64,000 bases of DNA from Salipaludibacillus neizhouensis (GCF_002886185.1 NZ_KZ614146.1:2887924-2951923); one strand, 5' to 3'; counted from the first letter of the stretch, positions 7,868 through 16,673 are shown. The notes: generated from the sequence alone by a model not told the origin. A program made the numbers and translations.

Positions 7868-8761
7868 TTACCCTTTAGTTCCTGTTTTAAAGGTCAGTAG
7901 CTCACTCAGCACAGAGACTTCCATTGGTGTTTCGAGATAAATTTCCCCGTCCGTGTCTATTTTTTTTATTTCAGGTGTTTCTATGCTTGCACTTTCTATT
8001 TTCTGTTGAAAAATATCTGTATCTTGCGCTTCTGGTGTTAAAAGTGTTTTACTTTGAACCCACTCTTTGAATAACGGCAGCCCCGCCTCTTTCACGATAA
8101 GAAGATTTAATTTGTTATCCTGAGGCTGGATATGCTCATATGGTAATTCTCTGGTCCCTATAAAACGTCCGTTCATGATAATTATCATAACCGCTTCCCC
8201 GTCGTACATCCCTTTATCGGTTCGAACCTTAAAGCTAAACAAAGACGTCTCCTTCATTGTTTTTAAAGCACTTATAAAATAACTGAGTGTCCCAAATTTT
8301 TCTTTTATATTATCCTCGATATTTTCAGAGGTATCTGCAATTAAACCTATACCTGCAAAATTTGTGAAAAATCGATCATTTACTTTTCCAATATCTATTT
8401 TTTTATCCGGCCCGTGTACTGCATCTACACAGGCTTCGGATATTACCATCGAAATATTTAACGTTCTCGCAAAATCGTTACATGTTCCTGTAGGTATGAT
8501 GGCTATTTTAGGGGGGGCAGAGAGAAGAGCTAAACCATTTACACATTCATGAACAGTACCGTCTCCTCCCATAATTACCACTAACTCGAATTCTTCTCCC
8601 CTATCCCGACAAATTTCCTCTAATTCACCTGGATAACCTCCTTTAAGAATTGTGAGTTCCTTGACGTTAGAACTTAAAATGCCGGCAGCAATTCCTACAT
8701 TGTTTCCAGTGTTTTCTTTTCCCGCTTTTTCATTAAAAACCAACAATACTTTGTTATACAT
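7868..8761 (-). CDS. Diacylglycerol kinase family lipid kinase (YegS/BmrU type)
   Basis: A 297-residue soluble lipid kinase. The catalytic domain carries the ATP-binding VVIMGGDGTVHECVNGLA motif (about 61-78) and IIPTGTCNDFARTL (about 86-99), both diagnostic for the DAGK_cat family. The C-terminal beta-sandwich holds DGEAVMIIIMNG and NKLNLLIV. Members phosphorylate diacylglycerol or related lipids at the inner membrane face. It is not clear which Bacillus paralogue (DgkB, BmrU or YtlR) is orthologous. Start ATG after GAGGGAG. Monocistronic, divergent from the glycosyltransferase gene. Confidence 0.85.
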   Translation of the reverse strand: MYNKVLLVFNEKAGKENTGNNVGIAAGILSSNVKELTILKGGYPGELEEICRDRGEEFELVVIMGGDGTVHECVNGLALLSAPPKIAIIPTGTCNDFARTLNISMVISEACVDAVHGPDKKIDIGKVNDRFFTNFAGIGLIADTSENIEDNIKEKFGTLSYFISALKTMKETSLFSFKVRTDKGMYDGEAVMIIIMNGRFIGTRELPYEHIQPQDNKLNLLIVKEAGLPLFKEWVQSKTLLTPEAQDTDIFQQKIESASIETPEIKKIDTDGEIYLETPMEVSVLSELLTFKTGTKG

Positions 8762-8918
8762 ATGTCTCCCTCAATTCTCTTCTATTTTATCTTAGTATGT
8801 TTCTATACCCTCTTTTACTTCGACTTATGTAACTGATTTACGTTAATTGAATCTGTCGCCTTTTAGATCTAATGCATGATAATATTAAATCAAATAAACT
8901 ATTAGAAGGAGGCTAACC

Positions 8919-10040
8919 ATGACAGCATTCGCACTTTTAATATTTATTGGTGGATGCGTTATTTTCCTCCAATGGTATATCGGTATTCGCCGTTTACCTG
9001 TCATAAGCAACTACCCATCCGATTGTTTAAGGGATTTACCCTCTGTCACAGTTATCGTTGCAGTTCGGGATGAAGAAAAAAATATTTATGACAGTGTGTA
9101 TACCCTTTTAAATCAAAACTATTGTCATTTAGAGATTATTGTCGTAAACGATCGTTCTACAGATCATACGTTATCTTTGTTAAATAAATTAAAGGCTAGT
9201 CATATCAATCACGATAAATTAAAGATTATAACTATTTCTCATCTTCCCGCTGGATGGCTAGGAAAAAATCATGCTTTATACCAAGGCTTCTTGCAGTCAA
9301 AAGGGGAGATACTTCTCTTCACAGATGGAGACATTTTCTTTACCAAAGAAACTCTAAAAAGGACCGTGAATTACCTAATCAGTTATAATTTGGATCACCT
9401 AACACTGATACCTGAAAATAAAGGAGGTACTCTTCCTTATCGGGCGTTTCACAGTTATTGGAGTATAATCGGCATTTGGAATTTCATTCAACTAAATCAT
9501 GCAGGAGTTGGCGCTTTTAATATGATCAGAGCTTCGGTGTACCGAAAGATCGGTACTCACGAGTCAGTTGCACTTTCGCCTGATGATGACCTTAAACTCG
9601 GTAAACTCATTGTTTCAAAAGGGTTTCGACAGCAATTAGGCCTAGGAAAAGATCTGGTTTCTGTACAATGGTATCAGAACATTCCTGAGGTAATTCACGG
9701 CTTAGAAAAGAACTTATTTGCTTTTATGCGGTATCGAGTTTTATATGTTGTGCTATTTTCTATTGTTATATTTCTTTTTCACGTCATCCCCTTTATCGGA
9801 TTATTTACAGCTTCTTTTTTTGCCCAATTAACATTTGCTGCGGTTATCAGCTTGTATGCCTTGATGTTCACGATTAATGCAAGGATATTCAACGACTCAA
9901 GCTGGTTTTTTCTCTGGGTGCCTATTAATGCTTTTATATTTATTTTCTGCCTATGTCGATCAGCGTATAAAACTATCAGGAATGGTGGAATTACTTGGAG
10001 GGGGACTAGATATCCTCTAAAAGACTTACGAAAAAAATAA
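8919..10040 (+). CDS. Membrane-anchored family 2 glycosyltransferase
   Basis: A 373-residue GT-A glycosyltransferase. An N-terminal membrane helix (2-20) is followed by the GT2 domain: SVTVIVAVRDEEKNI (about 42-56), VVNDRSTDHT (about 77-86) and LLFTDGDIFF (about 132-141) with the metal-binding DxD-like DGD. SPDDDLKLGKLI provides the catalytic Asp region. Three hydrophobic segments (about 270-352) close the protein. The arrangement resembles carotenoid glycosyltransferases such as CrtQ and HpnB-type enzymes, but no carotenoid genes are nearby, so the acceptor is unknown. Start ATG after GAAGGAGG. Confidence 0.8.
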   Translation: MTAFALLIFIGGCVIFLQWYIGIRRLPVISNYPSDCLRDLPSVTVIVAVRDEEKNIYDSVYTLLNQNYCHLEIIVVNDRSTDHTLSLLNKLKASHINHDKLKIITISHLPAGWLGKNHALYQGFLQSKGEILLFTDGDIFFTKETLKRTVNYLISYNLDHLTLIPENKGGTLPYRAFHSYWSIIGIWNFIQLNHAGVGAFNMIRASVYRKIGTHESVALSPDDDLKLGKLIVSKGFRQQLGLGKDLVSVQWYQNIPEVIHGLEKNLFAFMRYRVLYVVLFSIVIFLFHVIPFIGLFTASFFAQLTFAAVISLYALMFTINARIFNDSSWFFLWVPINAFIFIFCLCRSAYKTIRNGGITWRGTRYPLKDLRKK

Positions 10041-10173
10041 GATATATACAAATTCAGGTACTCAGTTATGCAAAAATAGCCTTACAATTTTCTCCACTAC
10101 ATTTTTCTGATATGATAATGAAAGAGTTCACAACATTCGTCCCACATCGACAACAAGTTTGGAGGGCAGGCTT

Positions 10174-11328
10174 ATGACTAAAACACACGGCTGGATTTTT
10201 GCTAGGCTATTATTAGTCATTATTATCATTCTATCTGTATTATGGTTCACTGGGTGGCTTTTTACGATCTCTTACCCTTTTTGGATTGCCGCCCTTCTCG
10301 TATGGATGTTTCATCCTTTAATTCGGTTATTAAGAGCTAAAGTCAATTTTCCAAATGGACTAGCTGTTTTAGTGGCACTTTTACTTGGCTTAAGCACGTT
10401 ATTCGGCGCTATTACAGGTCTAGTATTCCTGATTATCTTTGGGGTACGAAGAATCTCTGATTTTATCCCAAACTGGATTCAAACGACAGCAACACAAGTT
10501 CAAGAAGTTTTTAATGAATCCATTTTTCCGATTTGGCAGCAATTGACTGGGGTTATCGATGAACTAACTCCAGAACAGCAAGCTACTCTTCAAGACGGTA
10601 TTGCTACTTTAGGAACTCGTCTCGCTAGTACTCTTGCTGATTACGGTCAGCAACTAGCTGATGGTCTCACTCAATTAATTATCATTGTACCTAGTTTTCT
10701 ATTAGCCTTCTTTTTTATCTTTATCGCCTTTTATTTTATCGGCAAAGATTGGGAAAAGCTGTTTAGAAAGGTCTATGATATCACTCCCGCTCCACTTATT
10801 AAGAAATCAAAGGCCTTCCGCAATATGTTGCAGTATCGAGTATTCGGTTTCCTAAGAGCACAAGTTATCCTCATGATTATTGCTTCTATTCTAGTTTTTA
10901 TCGGGTTAGCAATCTTGCGGGTTGAACATGCATTAACTATAGCCATGATTGTAGGAATTGCCGAAATTCTTCCTTATTTAGGATCGGGTACCATATTAAT
11001 TCCATGGTTCTTATACATGTTCTTTACCGGAGACATTAGTATGGGAATTGGTTTAGCCATTGTATATGGAGTTACGATCGGTATTCGCCAGGCTATAGAA
11101 CCTAAAATTTTATCTTCCAGCATGAATTTGAATGCCCTCGCAGTTCTAGTTTCTTTATTCGTCGGCTTTCAAATTTTTGGTATCCTTGGCGTCTTTCTAG
11201 GTCCTTTAATCCTGGTTATTTTGGTTATCTTTAAAGATATAGGTCTAGCTGATGACGTATCAAACTTTGTGAAACATGGTTTTAAAGAAGACCCGACACC
11301 AAAAAAAGTCTACCATAAAAATAACTAA
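10174..11328 (+). CDS. ytvI: AI-2E family / sporulation membrane protein YtvI
   Basis: A 384-residue permease-like membrane protein of the AI-2E transporter family (PF01594). Paired helices occupy the N-terminus (about 10-100). A soluble helical region (about 105-160) precedes four or five C-terminal helices containing GIAEILPYLGSGTILIPW and the family motif QAIEPKILSSSMNLNALAVLVSLF. Size and order match YtvI, a sporulation-associated protein in Bacillus. A TTG opens the frame 15 nt earlier but overlaps the GGAGGG site, so the ATG at 10174 is chosen. Monocistronic. Transport substrate unknown. Confidence 0.78.
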   Translation: MTKTHGWIFARLLLVIIIILSVLWFTGWLFTISYPFWIAALLVWMFHPLIRLLRAKVNFPNGLAVLVALLLGLSTLFGAITGLVFLIIFGVRRISDFIPNWIQTTATQVQEVFNESIFPIWQQLTGVIDELTPEQQATLQDGIATLGTRLASTLADYGQQLADGLTQLIIIVPSFLLAFFFIFIAFYFIGKDWEKLFRKVYDITPAPLIKKSKAFRNMLQYRVFGFLRAQVILMIIASILVFIGLAILRVEHALTIAMIVGIAEILPYLGSGTILIPWFLYMFFTGDISMGIGLAIVYGVTIGIRQAIEPKILSSSMNLNALAVLVSLFVGFQIFGILGVFLGPLILVILVIFKDIGLADDVSNFVKHGFKEDPTPKKVYHKNN

Positions 11329-11373
11329 TGTTTGGTCTGATCTCGCAGAAGTTCACTCTCCTTTCCACTGCCT

Positions 11374-11411
11374 GACTAGCTAGTTGCAACTGTTAATGCA
11401 ACTAGCTAGTC
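11374..11411 (+). terminator. Hairpin after ytvI
   Basis: A perfect 15-bp stem, GACTAGCTAGTTGCA (11374-11388) with TGCAACTAGCTAGTC (11397-11411), and loop ACTGTTAA. The following TATTTGTGTT is a weak T tract, so termination efficiency is uncertain. Confidence 0.6.
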
Positions 11412-11532
11412 TATTTGTGTTGGTAAGCTCTCGCCTGAGCAAGAACTCTGAAAGATGGATATTATCCATTTAAACTGTAAGAAGAGCTAAAGGCTAACAG
11501 AAAATAAATTGAATAAATTTTACAAATCTCTC

Positions 11533-11586
11533 TTGCAGTGAGAATGGTTTTCAATTATACTCATAAATGAGAATGATTTTCATTTA
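11533..11586 (+). promoter_or_regulatory. Promoter overlapped by two Fur boxes
   Basis: TTGCAG (11533-11538), a 17-nt spacer and TATACT (11556-11561) form a good sigma-A promoter. GAGAATGGTTTTCAATT (11540-11556) fills the spacer and TGAGAATGATTTTCATTTA (11568-11586) covers the start region. Both fit the 7-1-7 Fur consensus (TGATAATNATTATCA), the second very closely. Iron-dependent repression of the downstream DUF2325 operon is therefore expected. A nested-hairpin element lies between this promoter and the first gene. Confidence 0.8.
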
Positions 11587-11587
11587 C

Positions 11588-11738
11588 AAAAAAACGCGTA
11601 GCGCCTTTTGTTAAATACAGTGTTATCTTTCGCCACCCCCGAGTAGCACCTACGTAGTGCGTGTAGGTGCTACTCGATAGGAGGTGGGGGTTCCCTTGAC
11701 ACGCGTGGCGTAAAGATAGCTGTCATCTTATAAATTGT
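11588..11738 (+). repeat. Nested-hairpin element, copy A
   Basis: Full copy in plus orientation. Hairpin 1 is AAAAACGC-GTA-GCGCCTTTT. The outer stem pairs ATCTTTCGCCAC with GTGGCGTAAAGAT. The inner hairpin is CGAGTAGCACCTAC/GTAGGTGCTACTCG. It then shows the CCCTTGACACGCGTGG segment and the right end TTATAAATT. It begins just after the second Fur box and ends next to an A8-GGGAGG run that is the ribosome binding site of the DUF2325 gene, so it should be transcribed as that operon's 5' leader. Confidence 0.75.
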
Positions 11739-11763
11739 CTGTAAAAAAAAGGGAGGTAAAAAC

Positions 11764-12081
11764 ATGTCATCGTTACTAGTTATTGGTGGGGATAAACTCG
11801 GAACTATTCCTGTTCGCTTAAAAGACTTGGGATTTCAAGAGATAGTGCACATAGACGGTCGTAAGGTCAAAATGATAAAAAAGGAAATACCCGAAAATGT
11901 AGACTTGATTTTAATTCTGACTGATTTCATTAATCATAATTTAGCAAAGAAAATTAAAGATAAAGCTGCAAAAAAATCTGTACCGATTTGTTATGCTAAA
12001 CGTTCTTGGTGTGCAATCTATCAATCACTTTCAAATTGTGAACATGCTTGTGCTCACTGCCCAATGCTAAAGAACTCTTGA
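11764..12081 (+). CDS. DUF2325 domain protein, Fur-boxed operon
   Basis: A 105-residue protein of the DUF2325 family. It opens with a Rossmann-like LLVIGGDKLGTIP and VHIDGRKVKMIKKE, followed by VDLILILTDFINHN. The C-terminus is rich in Cys and His (SWCAIYQSLSNCEHACAHCP), suggesting metal or redox chemistry that is not described for the family. Start ATG after GGGAGG. It is the first gene after a promoter covered by two Fur boxes, and the next gene follows 22 nt after its stop. A role in the iron-limitation response is inferred. Confidence 0.75.
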   Translation: MSSLLVIGGDKLGTIPVRLKDLGFQEIVHIDGRKVKMIKKEIPENVDLILILTDFINHNLAKKIKDKAAKKSVPICYAKRSWCAIYQSLSNCEHACAHCPMLKNS

Positions 12082-12103
12082 ATTATAATAGGGGGTGTTA
12101 CCT

Positions 12104-12613
12104 GTGAAACGGTTACAGCTGATAGATATAGAAAAAACAAACACATCATCGTCTCCTCGTACATTTCATGAATTTCTTCAAGAGACGATGAAGAAGATTC
12201 TCAATCTAAAACCTTTAACTACAAAAACTGCATTGGCAACGTTTTACAGCGAATGTCATCCTTGTACTACAACGATCTTCCACTCGTCGAATGATTTTCT
12301 TCAAAGAATTTCTTCTGTTCTGGACTATGGATTGAAAATTCTTCCGGTTTTAGTTCAGTTTGAATTACTTTCTACAACGAAAATTAAAGATGTATATATA
12401 TTTCAAGGATTTAACAAGACTACGTATGAAAACGAAAGTTGGTGTTTCCTTAGTAAAAAAGCAAAATGTGACTCAGAGTTATTGCAACATATAAATTTAT
12501 TTTTCGATAGTGATAGGAGTCATCACACCATGAGATTGTGGATGTATTGTCTAGAGGACGGAGATACTGATTGTCTTCAAAATACAGCGCAAGCTCCTTG
12601 TTCATCCACGTAA
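12104..12613 (+). CDS. Unknown Cys-rich protein in the Fur-boxed operon
   Basis: 169 residues, not recognised. It is soluble, with no signal peptide or membrane segment. Cys residues occur as SECHPC (about residue 50), SWCFLSKKAKC (about 118-128) and near the end as YCLEDGDTDCLQNTAQAPC. A central hydrophobic stretch, GLKILPVLVQFELL, suggests a folded core. The GTG at 12104 is favoured because GGGGGTG lies 6 nt before it; an earlier in-frame GTG at 12095 overlaps that site. Its position 22 nt after the DUF2325 gene implies co-transcription and iron control. Function is unknown; a metal-related role is only suggested by context and Cys content. Confidence 0.6.
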   Translation: MKRLQLIDIEKTNTSSSPRTFHEFLQETMKKILNLKPLTTKTALATFYSECHPCTTTIFHSSNDFLQRISSVLDYGLKILPVLVQFELLSTTKIKDVYIFQGFNKTTYENESWCFLSKKAKCDSELLQHINLFFDSDRSHHTMRLWMYCLEDGDTDCLQNTAQAPCSST

Positions 12614-12721
12614 AATGATCTTATTAAACAATCATTAAAAAAACATCCTTCCTTTATGGGAAGAATGCAGTATCTATAATTATATTGGATAGTATCCGAT
12701 AAATTTATATTGTATGCTTTG

Positions 12722-12880
12722 CTACTGATTGCGAGCGATCATACCTTGATAAGATTGACCCTGAGAAGACCGTTCAGCTTCGGCAATACGGAATTCTTCG
12801 ATAAACGTATAGACGATTCTTAATTCTGTCTCTGATAAATCGTCAACCATTTGAAGGACATCTTTTTTGGTTATTTCCAT
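12722..12880 (-). CDS. Small hypothetical protein
   Basis: 52 residues starting MEITKKDVLQMVDDLSE, predicted to be two helices with many charged residues, ending in a Gln/Ser-rich tail. The frame continues 17 codons upstream, but GGAGG about 8 nt before the ATG at 12880 marks the start. It lies 63 bp downstream of the TspO-like gene on the same strand and may be co-transcribed. No family was recognised; codon use and the good RBS argue that it is real. Confidence 0.6.
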   Translation of the reverse strand: MEITKKDVLQMVDDLSETELRIVYTFIEEFRIAEAERSSQGQSYQGMIARNQ

Positions 12881-12943
12881 CGATGTATCCTCCTTTTTCT
12901 TTAATAGTGATGCTATTATATGTTTACCCACTATCTATAGTTC

Positions 12944-13714
12944 TCAATCATTCTTCGGATAAAATCCTCTCATTTTAACCATCTGAAAAATGACGTAAAT
13001 CAGTACAATACTAGCTAATCCGCATGCAGTATAAGATATAGCCGGAAAGCTATCTAGTCTTTCCAATGCTATTCCGATAAATGCCCATACAAAGACTAAT
13101 GGAAATACTGTATCTTTTTTAACATGTGTAAATCCTATTGCCAAAATACTAGCAAGGAAAAGTAAAATTATTGTCCAACTTTGAGGTCCAAGAATAACTC
13201 CATCCTCGTAACCTAACGTATTGAAAAAGATTCCCACGTTGACAATCGTTGCTACAGAAATCCAACCTAAGTAGATAGAGAAAGGCAATTTAGACCATAT
13301 ACTCACTTCTTTCACAGTCCGAAGTCTCCGGTAAATTATGATAATATTTACTAACAAACTAATCATTACAATCAATGTGCCAATAAAATATTGATAATGA
13401 AATAAATAGAGCCAAGAACTATTCAACAGAGCATTTAATAAAAATAGTGTACCTATATTTTCATATGCTTCTTTATCACGTAAGTGTCTTTTAAAAAAAG
13501 GTCTTAGCGTCCAAATGAATAAAAGCAAGTAAATAATACTCCAAATACTAAATACATAGCCTGCTGGTGTAAACAATACATTCACCTGGTCGGAAATTTC
13601 ACCGGTTGTCAGATTGTTGAATGGTAAAATATTAGCCAATGCGTTTACTATAACTAGACCTAAAAGGGCAAAAAGGTTAATATATTTTATTATTTGTAAG
13701 TCATATCTCTTCAT
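12944..13714 (-). CDS. TspO/MBR-related tryptophan-rich sensory protein
   Basis: A 256-residue protein with about eight hydrophobic segments. The N-terminal portion has NILPFNNLTTGEISDQ, then FTPAGYVFSIWSIIYLLLF (about 48-66) and NALLNSSWLYLFHY (about 94-107). These correspond to the Pro/Trp-rich signatures of the extended tryptophan-rich sensory protein family distantly related to TspO. Canonical TspO is about 160 residues, so this is the longer subfamily. The ligand is unknown. Start ATG after AAGGAG. Confidence 0.72.
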   Translation of the reverse strand: MKRYDLQIIKYINLFALLGLVIVNALANILPFNNLTTGEISDQVNVLFTPAGYVFSIWSIIYLLLFIWTLRPFFKRHLRDKEAYENIGTLFLLNALLNSSWLYLFHYQYFIGTLIVMISLLVNIIIIYRRLRTVKEVSIWSKLPFSIYLGWISVATIVNVGIFFNTLGYEDGVILGPQSWTIILLFLASILAIGFTHVKKDTVFPLVFVWAFIGIALERLDSFPAISYTACGLASIVLIYVIFQMVKMRGFYPKND

Positions 13715-13929
13715 TTTCAGTAACTCCTTTATTTTCGTTACGTATCAGTACCCTTTTTTCAGAAGAATAAATCCAATTCTAAAGATGATTCCGTAAAGTT
13801 TAGGAATACATTAGAAAAACTAAAGTTTAACTTTAATTAAATTTTTGTTTTATAGGTTATATTGCTCTTTAGTCAATTGAAGTCTTTAAAAACTTAGTGT
13901 TTTTTTCTCTATTTTGTTGCCTTATTTTC

Positions 13930-14062
13930 CTCAAAAGTTGTTTGGAAGAATTACGTTCCCTTTCCGTGAATGATCCGTGTGCCCCCTCGAGCCAAAACGC
14001 TCTGCGGGGTCTCTCTTGGATCATTCTTCCACAGGAGTCTCGCGGATTCTTCCAAACAACCA
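13930..14062. repeat. Large composite inverted repeat
   Basis: Outer 15-bp perfect arms, GTTGTTTGGAAGAAT (13937-13951) and ATTCTTCCAAACAAC (14046-14060), enclose GAATGATCC (13968-13976)/GGATCATTC (14018-14026) and a GCCCC/GGGGT core around CTCGAGCCAAAACGCTC. The centre is GC-rich compared with its AT-rich surroundings. It looks like a miniature inverted-repeat element. Open frames across it on both strands are artefacts of the symmetry. Confidence 0.65.
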
Positions 14063-14139
14063 TTTTTTATAAAGGAGTTTACGTAACTGTTATTGTTTCT
14101 TGGCTTGGAAAGTTCTACGTTGACTTTCTTTTTTGAACA

Positions 14140-14290
14140 AATAACTCGATGTAGCGAAGGCGGCGACTCCTGCGGAATTAGCAACGACTGAAGACCCCGG
14201 AGGATGGTTTTTGTCCGAGGAGGCTGAAGTCGTTGCCCGCGGAAAGCGTCCGCCTAGAGCGGATTCGAGCCTCTCTGTTCGACGAACAAA
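14140..14290. repeat. GC-rich Bacillaceae-type intergenic repeat
   Basis: A GC-rich block with nested stems: GCAACGACT (14181-14189)/AGTCGTTGC (14228-14236), GGCGGCGACTCC with a partner in GCGTCCGCC, and a tail GAGCGGATTCGAGCC. The segments GGCGACTCCTGCGG, GAAGACCCCG and CCCGCGGAAAGCGTCCGCC recall a repeat I know to be scattered through many Bacillaceae genomes (from memory, not searched). Truncated tails of the same element are at 1416, 18389, 26714 and 38788. Confidence 0.7.
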
Positions 14291-14327
14291 ACAATCTATA
14301 AAAAGTGTTAATTTTATAAATTATCTT

Positions 14328-14459
14328 ATAAGAAAAACGGCATAGCCGTCTTTTATTAAATACAGCGTCATCTTTCGCCACCATCATTTATGCATCAAGG
14401 GCGAACTTCCCTTGATGCTTGTGGCGTAAAGATAGCTGTCAACTTATAAATTTCTTACC
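14328..14459 (+). repeat. Nested-hairpin element, copy B (short form)
   Basis: Plus orientation. Hairpin 1 is AAAAACGGC-ATA-GCCGTCTTTT and the outer stem is ATCTTTCGCCAC/GTGGCGTAAAGAT. The GAGTAGCACCTAC module is absent. Instead a perfect 10-bp stem, GCATCAAGGG (14392-14401)/CCCTTGATGC (14409-14418), fills the centre. The right end TTATAAATTTCTTA stops about 5 nt from the A-run of the yfmR terminator. Confidence 0.8.
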
Positions 14460-14462
14460 TTG

Positions 14463-14510
14463 AAAAAAAGGGACTGAAAAAAGTATCTCCCTTTTTTCAG
14501 TCCCTTTCAA
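14463..14510 (-). terminator. yfmR terminator
   Basis: A perfect 17-bp stem (14467-14483 with 14491-14507) around loop TATCTCC, with a T7 run on the minus strand. It lies just after the yfmR stop codon. Confidence 0.9.
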
Positions 14511-14518
14511 AATATCTG

Positions 14519-16432
14519 CTATTTTGTTTGCTTTTCCGATTCTATTTCTTCAACAAGAACGGATAACTCTGTCCATCTGCTCATCGCTTCTTCCAGTTCT
14601 TTTTCGAGCTTTTTCTGGTTCTCCATAAAATCCCGAGCCTTATCAAAGTCGCTGCCCGTTTTTTCTATATCTTCAGCAATGCCTTCCAACTTTTGTTCTA
14701 AAGTTTCGATTCGGTCTTCGATCGTATCCCATTCTAATTGATCCTTGTAGGCCAGTTTCTTCGGTTTATCTTTGCTTGCTGTTGGTTCATCATTATTAAT
14801 TTTTTCTTTTTTAATTGGTGAGGAATCTTCCTGTTTCTGTTTTTCAGAGTCTAACCACTCACTATAGGAACCATAATAGCGTGATATTTTTCCATCTCCT
14901 TCAAATACAAGAAGCTTTTCAATCACTCTGTCAAGGAAATACCTATCATGGGATACTGTAATGACTACTCCCGGAAATTGATCTAAATAATCTTCTAGTA
15001 CTGATAGCGTTTGTGTATCAAGATCGTTTGTAGGCTCATCCAGAAACAGTACATTCGGTTCTTCCATTAGTGTCTTTAATAAAAACAATCTGCGTCTTTC
15101 GCCACCAGACAAGCGGCGAATATGAGTCCATTGCGCTGATCTTGAAAAGAGAAAGCGTTCCAGCATTTGCTCAGCAGTAATAACTTCTCCCTTGGATGTA
15201 TGCACAACTTCAGCAGTTTCTTTAATATAATCTATCATGCGTAGATTCTCATCCATCTCCTCATGATTTTGTGTGTAATAACCAATTTTAACCGTTTCAC
15301 CAATATCAAGAGTTCCTTCATCAGGGGTGATTCGTCCAGCCATCATGTTTAATAACGTCGTTTTACCGATCCCATTTGGTCCTATAATACCTAGACGTTC
15401 ACCTGGAATAATTAAATAGTCTAATTTGTTAACCAGTGTTTTATCATCATATGATTTACTGATGTTTTCCAATTCAATCACTTTTTTCCCTAGTCTGTGG
15501 GATCCGATTGAAAAATCTACATTTTGCAGCTTCGCATTAGGTGTGTCATCCTGAAGAGTTTCTACCCGTTGTTTTCGTGCTTTTTGTTTTGTAGATCTAG
15601 CCTTCGCTCCCCGTCTTAACCAAGCCAACTCACGGCGCAGTAAATTTTGACGTTTTGTTTCTTTATTACCTTCATCTAGTTCACGTAATGACTTCTTCTC
15701 AAGAAACAACTCATAGTTACCATCATATTGGTAAAGTTCCCCATGATCTAATTCAAAAATTCGTTTTGTAACACGATTGAGAAAGTAGCGATCGTGAGTA
15801 ATTAGGATAATGGCACCAGGATAGTTAGATAAAAAACCTTCTAGCCACTCTATTGTAATATTGTCAAGATGGTTGGTTGGCTCATCCAATAACAGTAAGT
15901 CCACTGGTTGGATGAGAGCTTTAGCAATCGAAACCCTTTTTCTTTGGCCCCCGGAAAGCTCACTAACCTTTTTTGAATATTCAGGAACTCCCAGTTTCGT
16001 CAGTACCGTTTCGGCAATCGTATTAGCTTCCCAAGCACCTTCATCATCCATTTTTCCTTGAGCTTTAATGAGTCTATTTTGAGCCCCTTCATCATTAGGG
16101 TTCTTTTCTAAAAGAATTTGAGCCTCTTCATAAGCTCTCAGCGTTTTCATAACAGCTGAATTGCCATAATATACTTGATCCAAAACAGTTAGTTCTTCTT
16201 CTAAAATTGGCTCCTGAGGTAAATATTCCAGGAGAAAGTCATTAGAGTGGTCTAGCTTTCCACCTTCTTTACCTTCAATGCCCGATAACACTTTTAATAG
16301 TGAGGACTTGCCCGTTCCATTCACACCTATTAGCCCGATTCTGTCTTTTTTTTCTATTGAAAAGGAGATGTCATTAAACAATGTTTTCTCCCCGTAAGTT
16401 TTACGTAAATCTGTTACCCTGAACATACTCAT
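14519..16432 (-). CDS. yfmR: ABC-F ATPase YfmR (Uup family)
   Basis: A 637-residue soluble ABC-F protein with two nucleotide-binding domains. Walker A motifs are GVNGTGKSS (about 37-45) and GPNGIGKTT (about 354-362). The signatures are LSGGQRKR and LSGGERRR, and both Walker B motifs read LLLDEPTNHLD or LFLDEPTNDLD. The inter-domain P-site linker ELAWLRRGAKARSTKQKA is characteristic of Uup/YfmR, and a C-terminal coiled coil (about 560-637) completes the Uup layout. ABC-F proteins act on the ribosomal E site; YfmR helps resolve stalled ribosomes in Bacillus. Start ATG 12 nt after AAGGAT; a second ATG two codons on is possible. Confidence 0.9.
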   Translation of the reverse strand: MSMFRVTDLRKTYGEKTLFNDISFSIEKKDRIGLIGVNGTGKSSLLKVLSGIEGKEGGKLDHSNDFLLEYLPQEPILEEELTVLDQVYYGNSAVMKTLRAYEEAQILLEKNPNDEGAQNRLIKAQGKMDDEGAWEANTIAETVLTKLGVPEYSKKVSELSGGQRKRVSIAKALIQPVDLLLLDEPTNHLDNITIEWLEGFLSNYPGAIILITHDRYFLNRVTKRIFELDHGELYQYDGNYELFLEKKSLRELDEGNKETKRQNLLRRELAWLRRGAKARSTKQKARKQRVETLQDDTPNAKLQNVDFSIGSHRLGKKVIELENISKSYDDKTLVNKLDYLIIPGERLGIIGPNGIGKTTLLNMMAGRITPDEGTLDIGETVKIGYYTQNHEEMDENLRMIDYIKETAEVVHTSKGEVITAEQMLERFLFSRSAQWTHIRRLSGGERRRLFLLKTLMEEPNVLFLDEPTNDLDTQTLSVLEDYLDQFPGVVITVSHDRYFLDRVIEKLLVFEGDGKISRYYGSYSEWLDSEKQKQEDSSPIKKEKINNDEPTASKDKPKKLAYKDQLEWDTIEDRIETLEQKLEGIAEDIEKTGSDFDKARDFMENQKKLEKELEEAMSRWTELSVLVEEIESEKQTK

Positions 16433-16673
16433 GAATTGATCATCCTTCTCTACTTACTCTTACCTCTCATTGTATCTGAAAAAAGGAATTCGCGATAGGT
16501 CCCCGCACAGTTCCTATGGTAAAATAATAGAAGCAGCGGTGCTATGTGAAACTTTATGCTTTTTTAAACGTAACTATTTATGAAAGATTTCAATTACTTT
16601 AGTTAGAAAACAAGATAATTGGTTCATCATTGAACACAGTACAACGATTGATTATAAGGATGAGGTGAAGGTA

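Noticed and set aside
13869-14387. Several open frames of 64-79 codons on both strands
   Set aside because: They lie inside inverted repeats, where symmetry and high GC keep frames open; none has an RBS or a recognisable protein.
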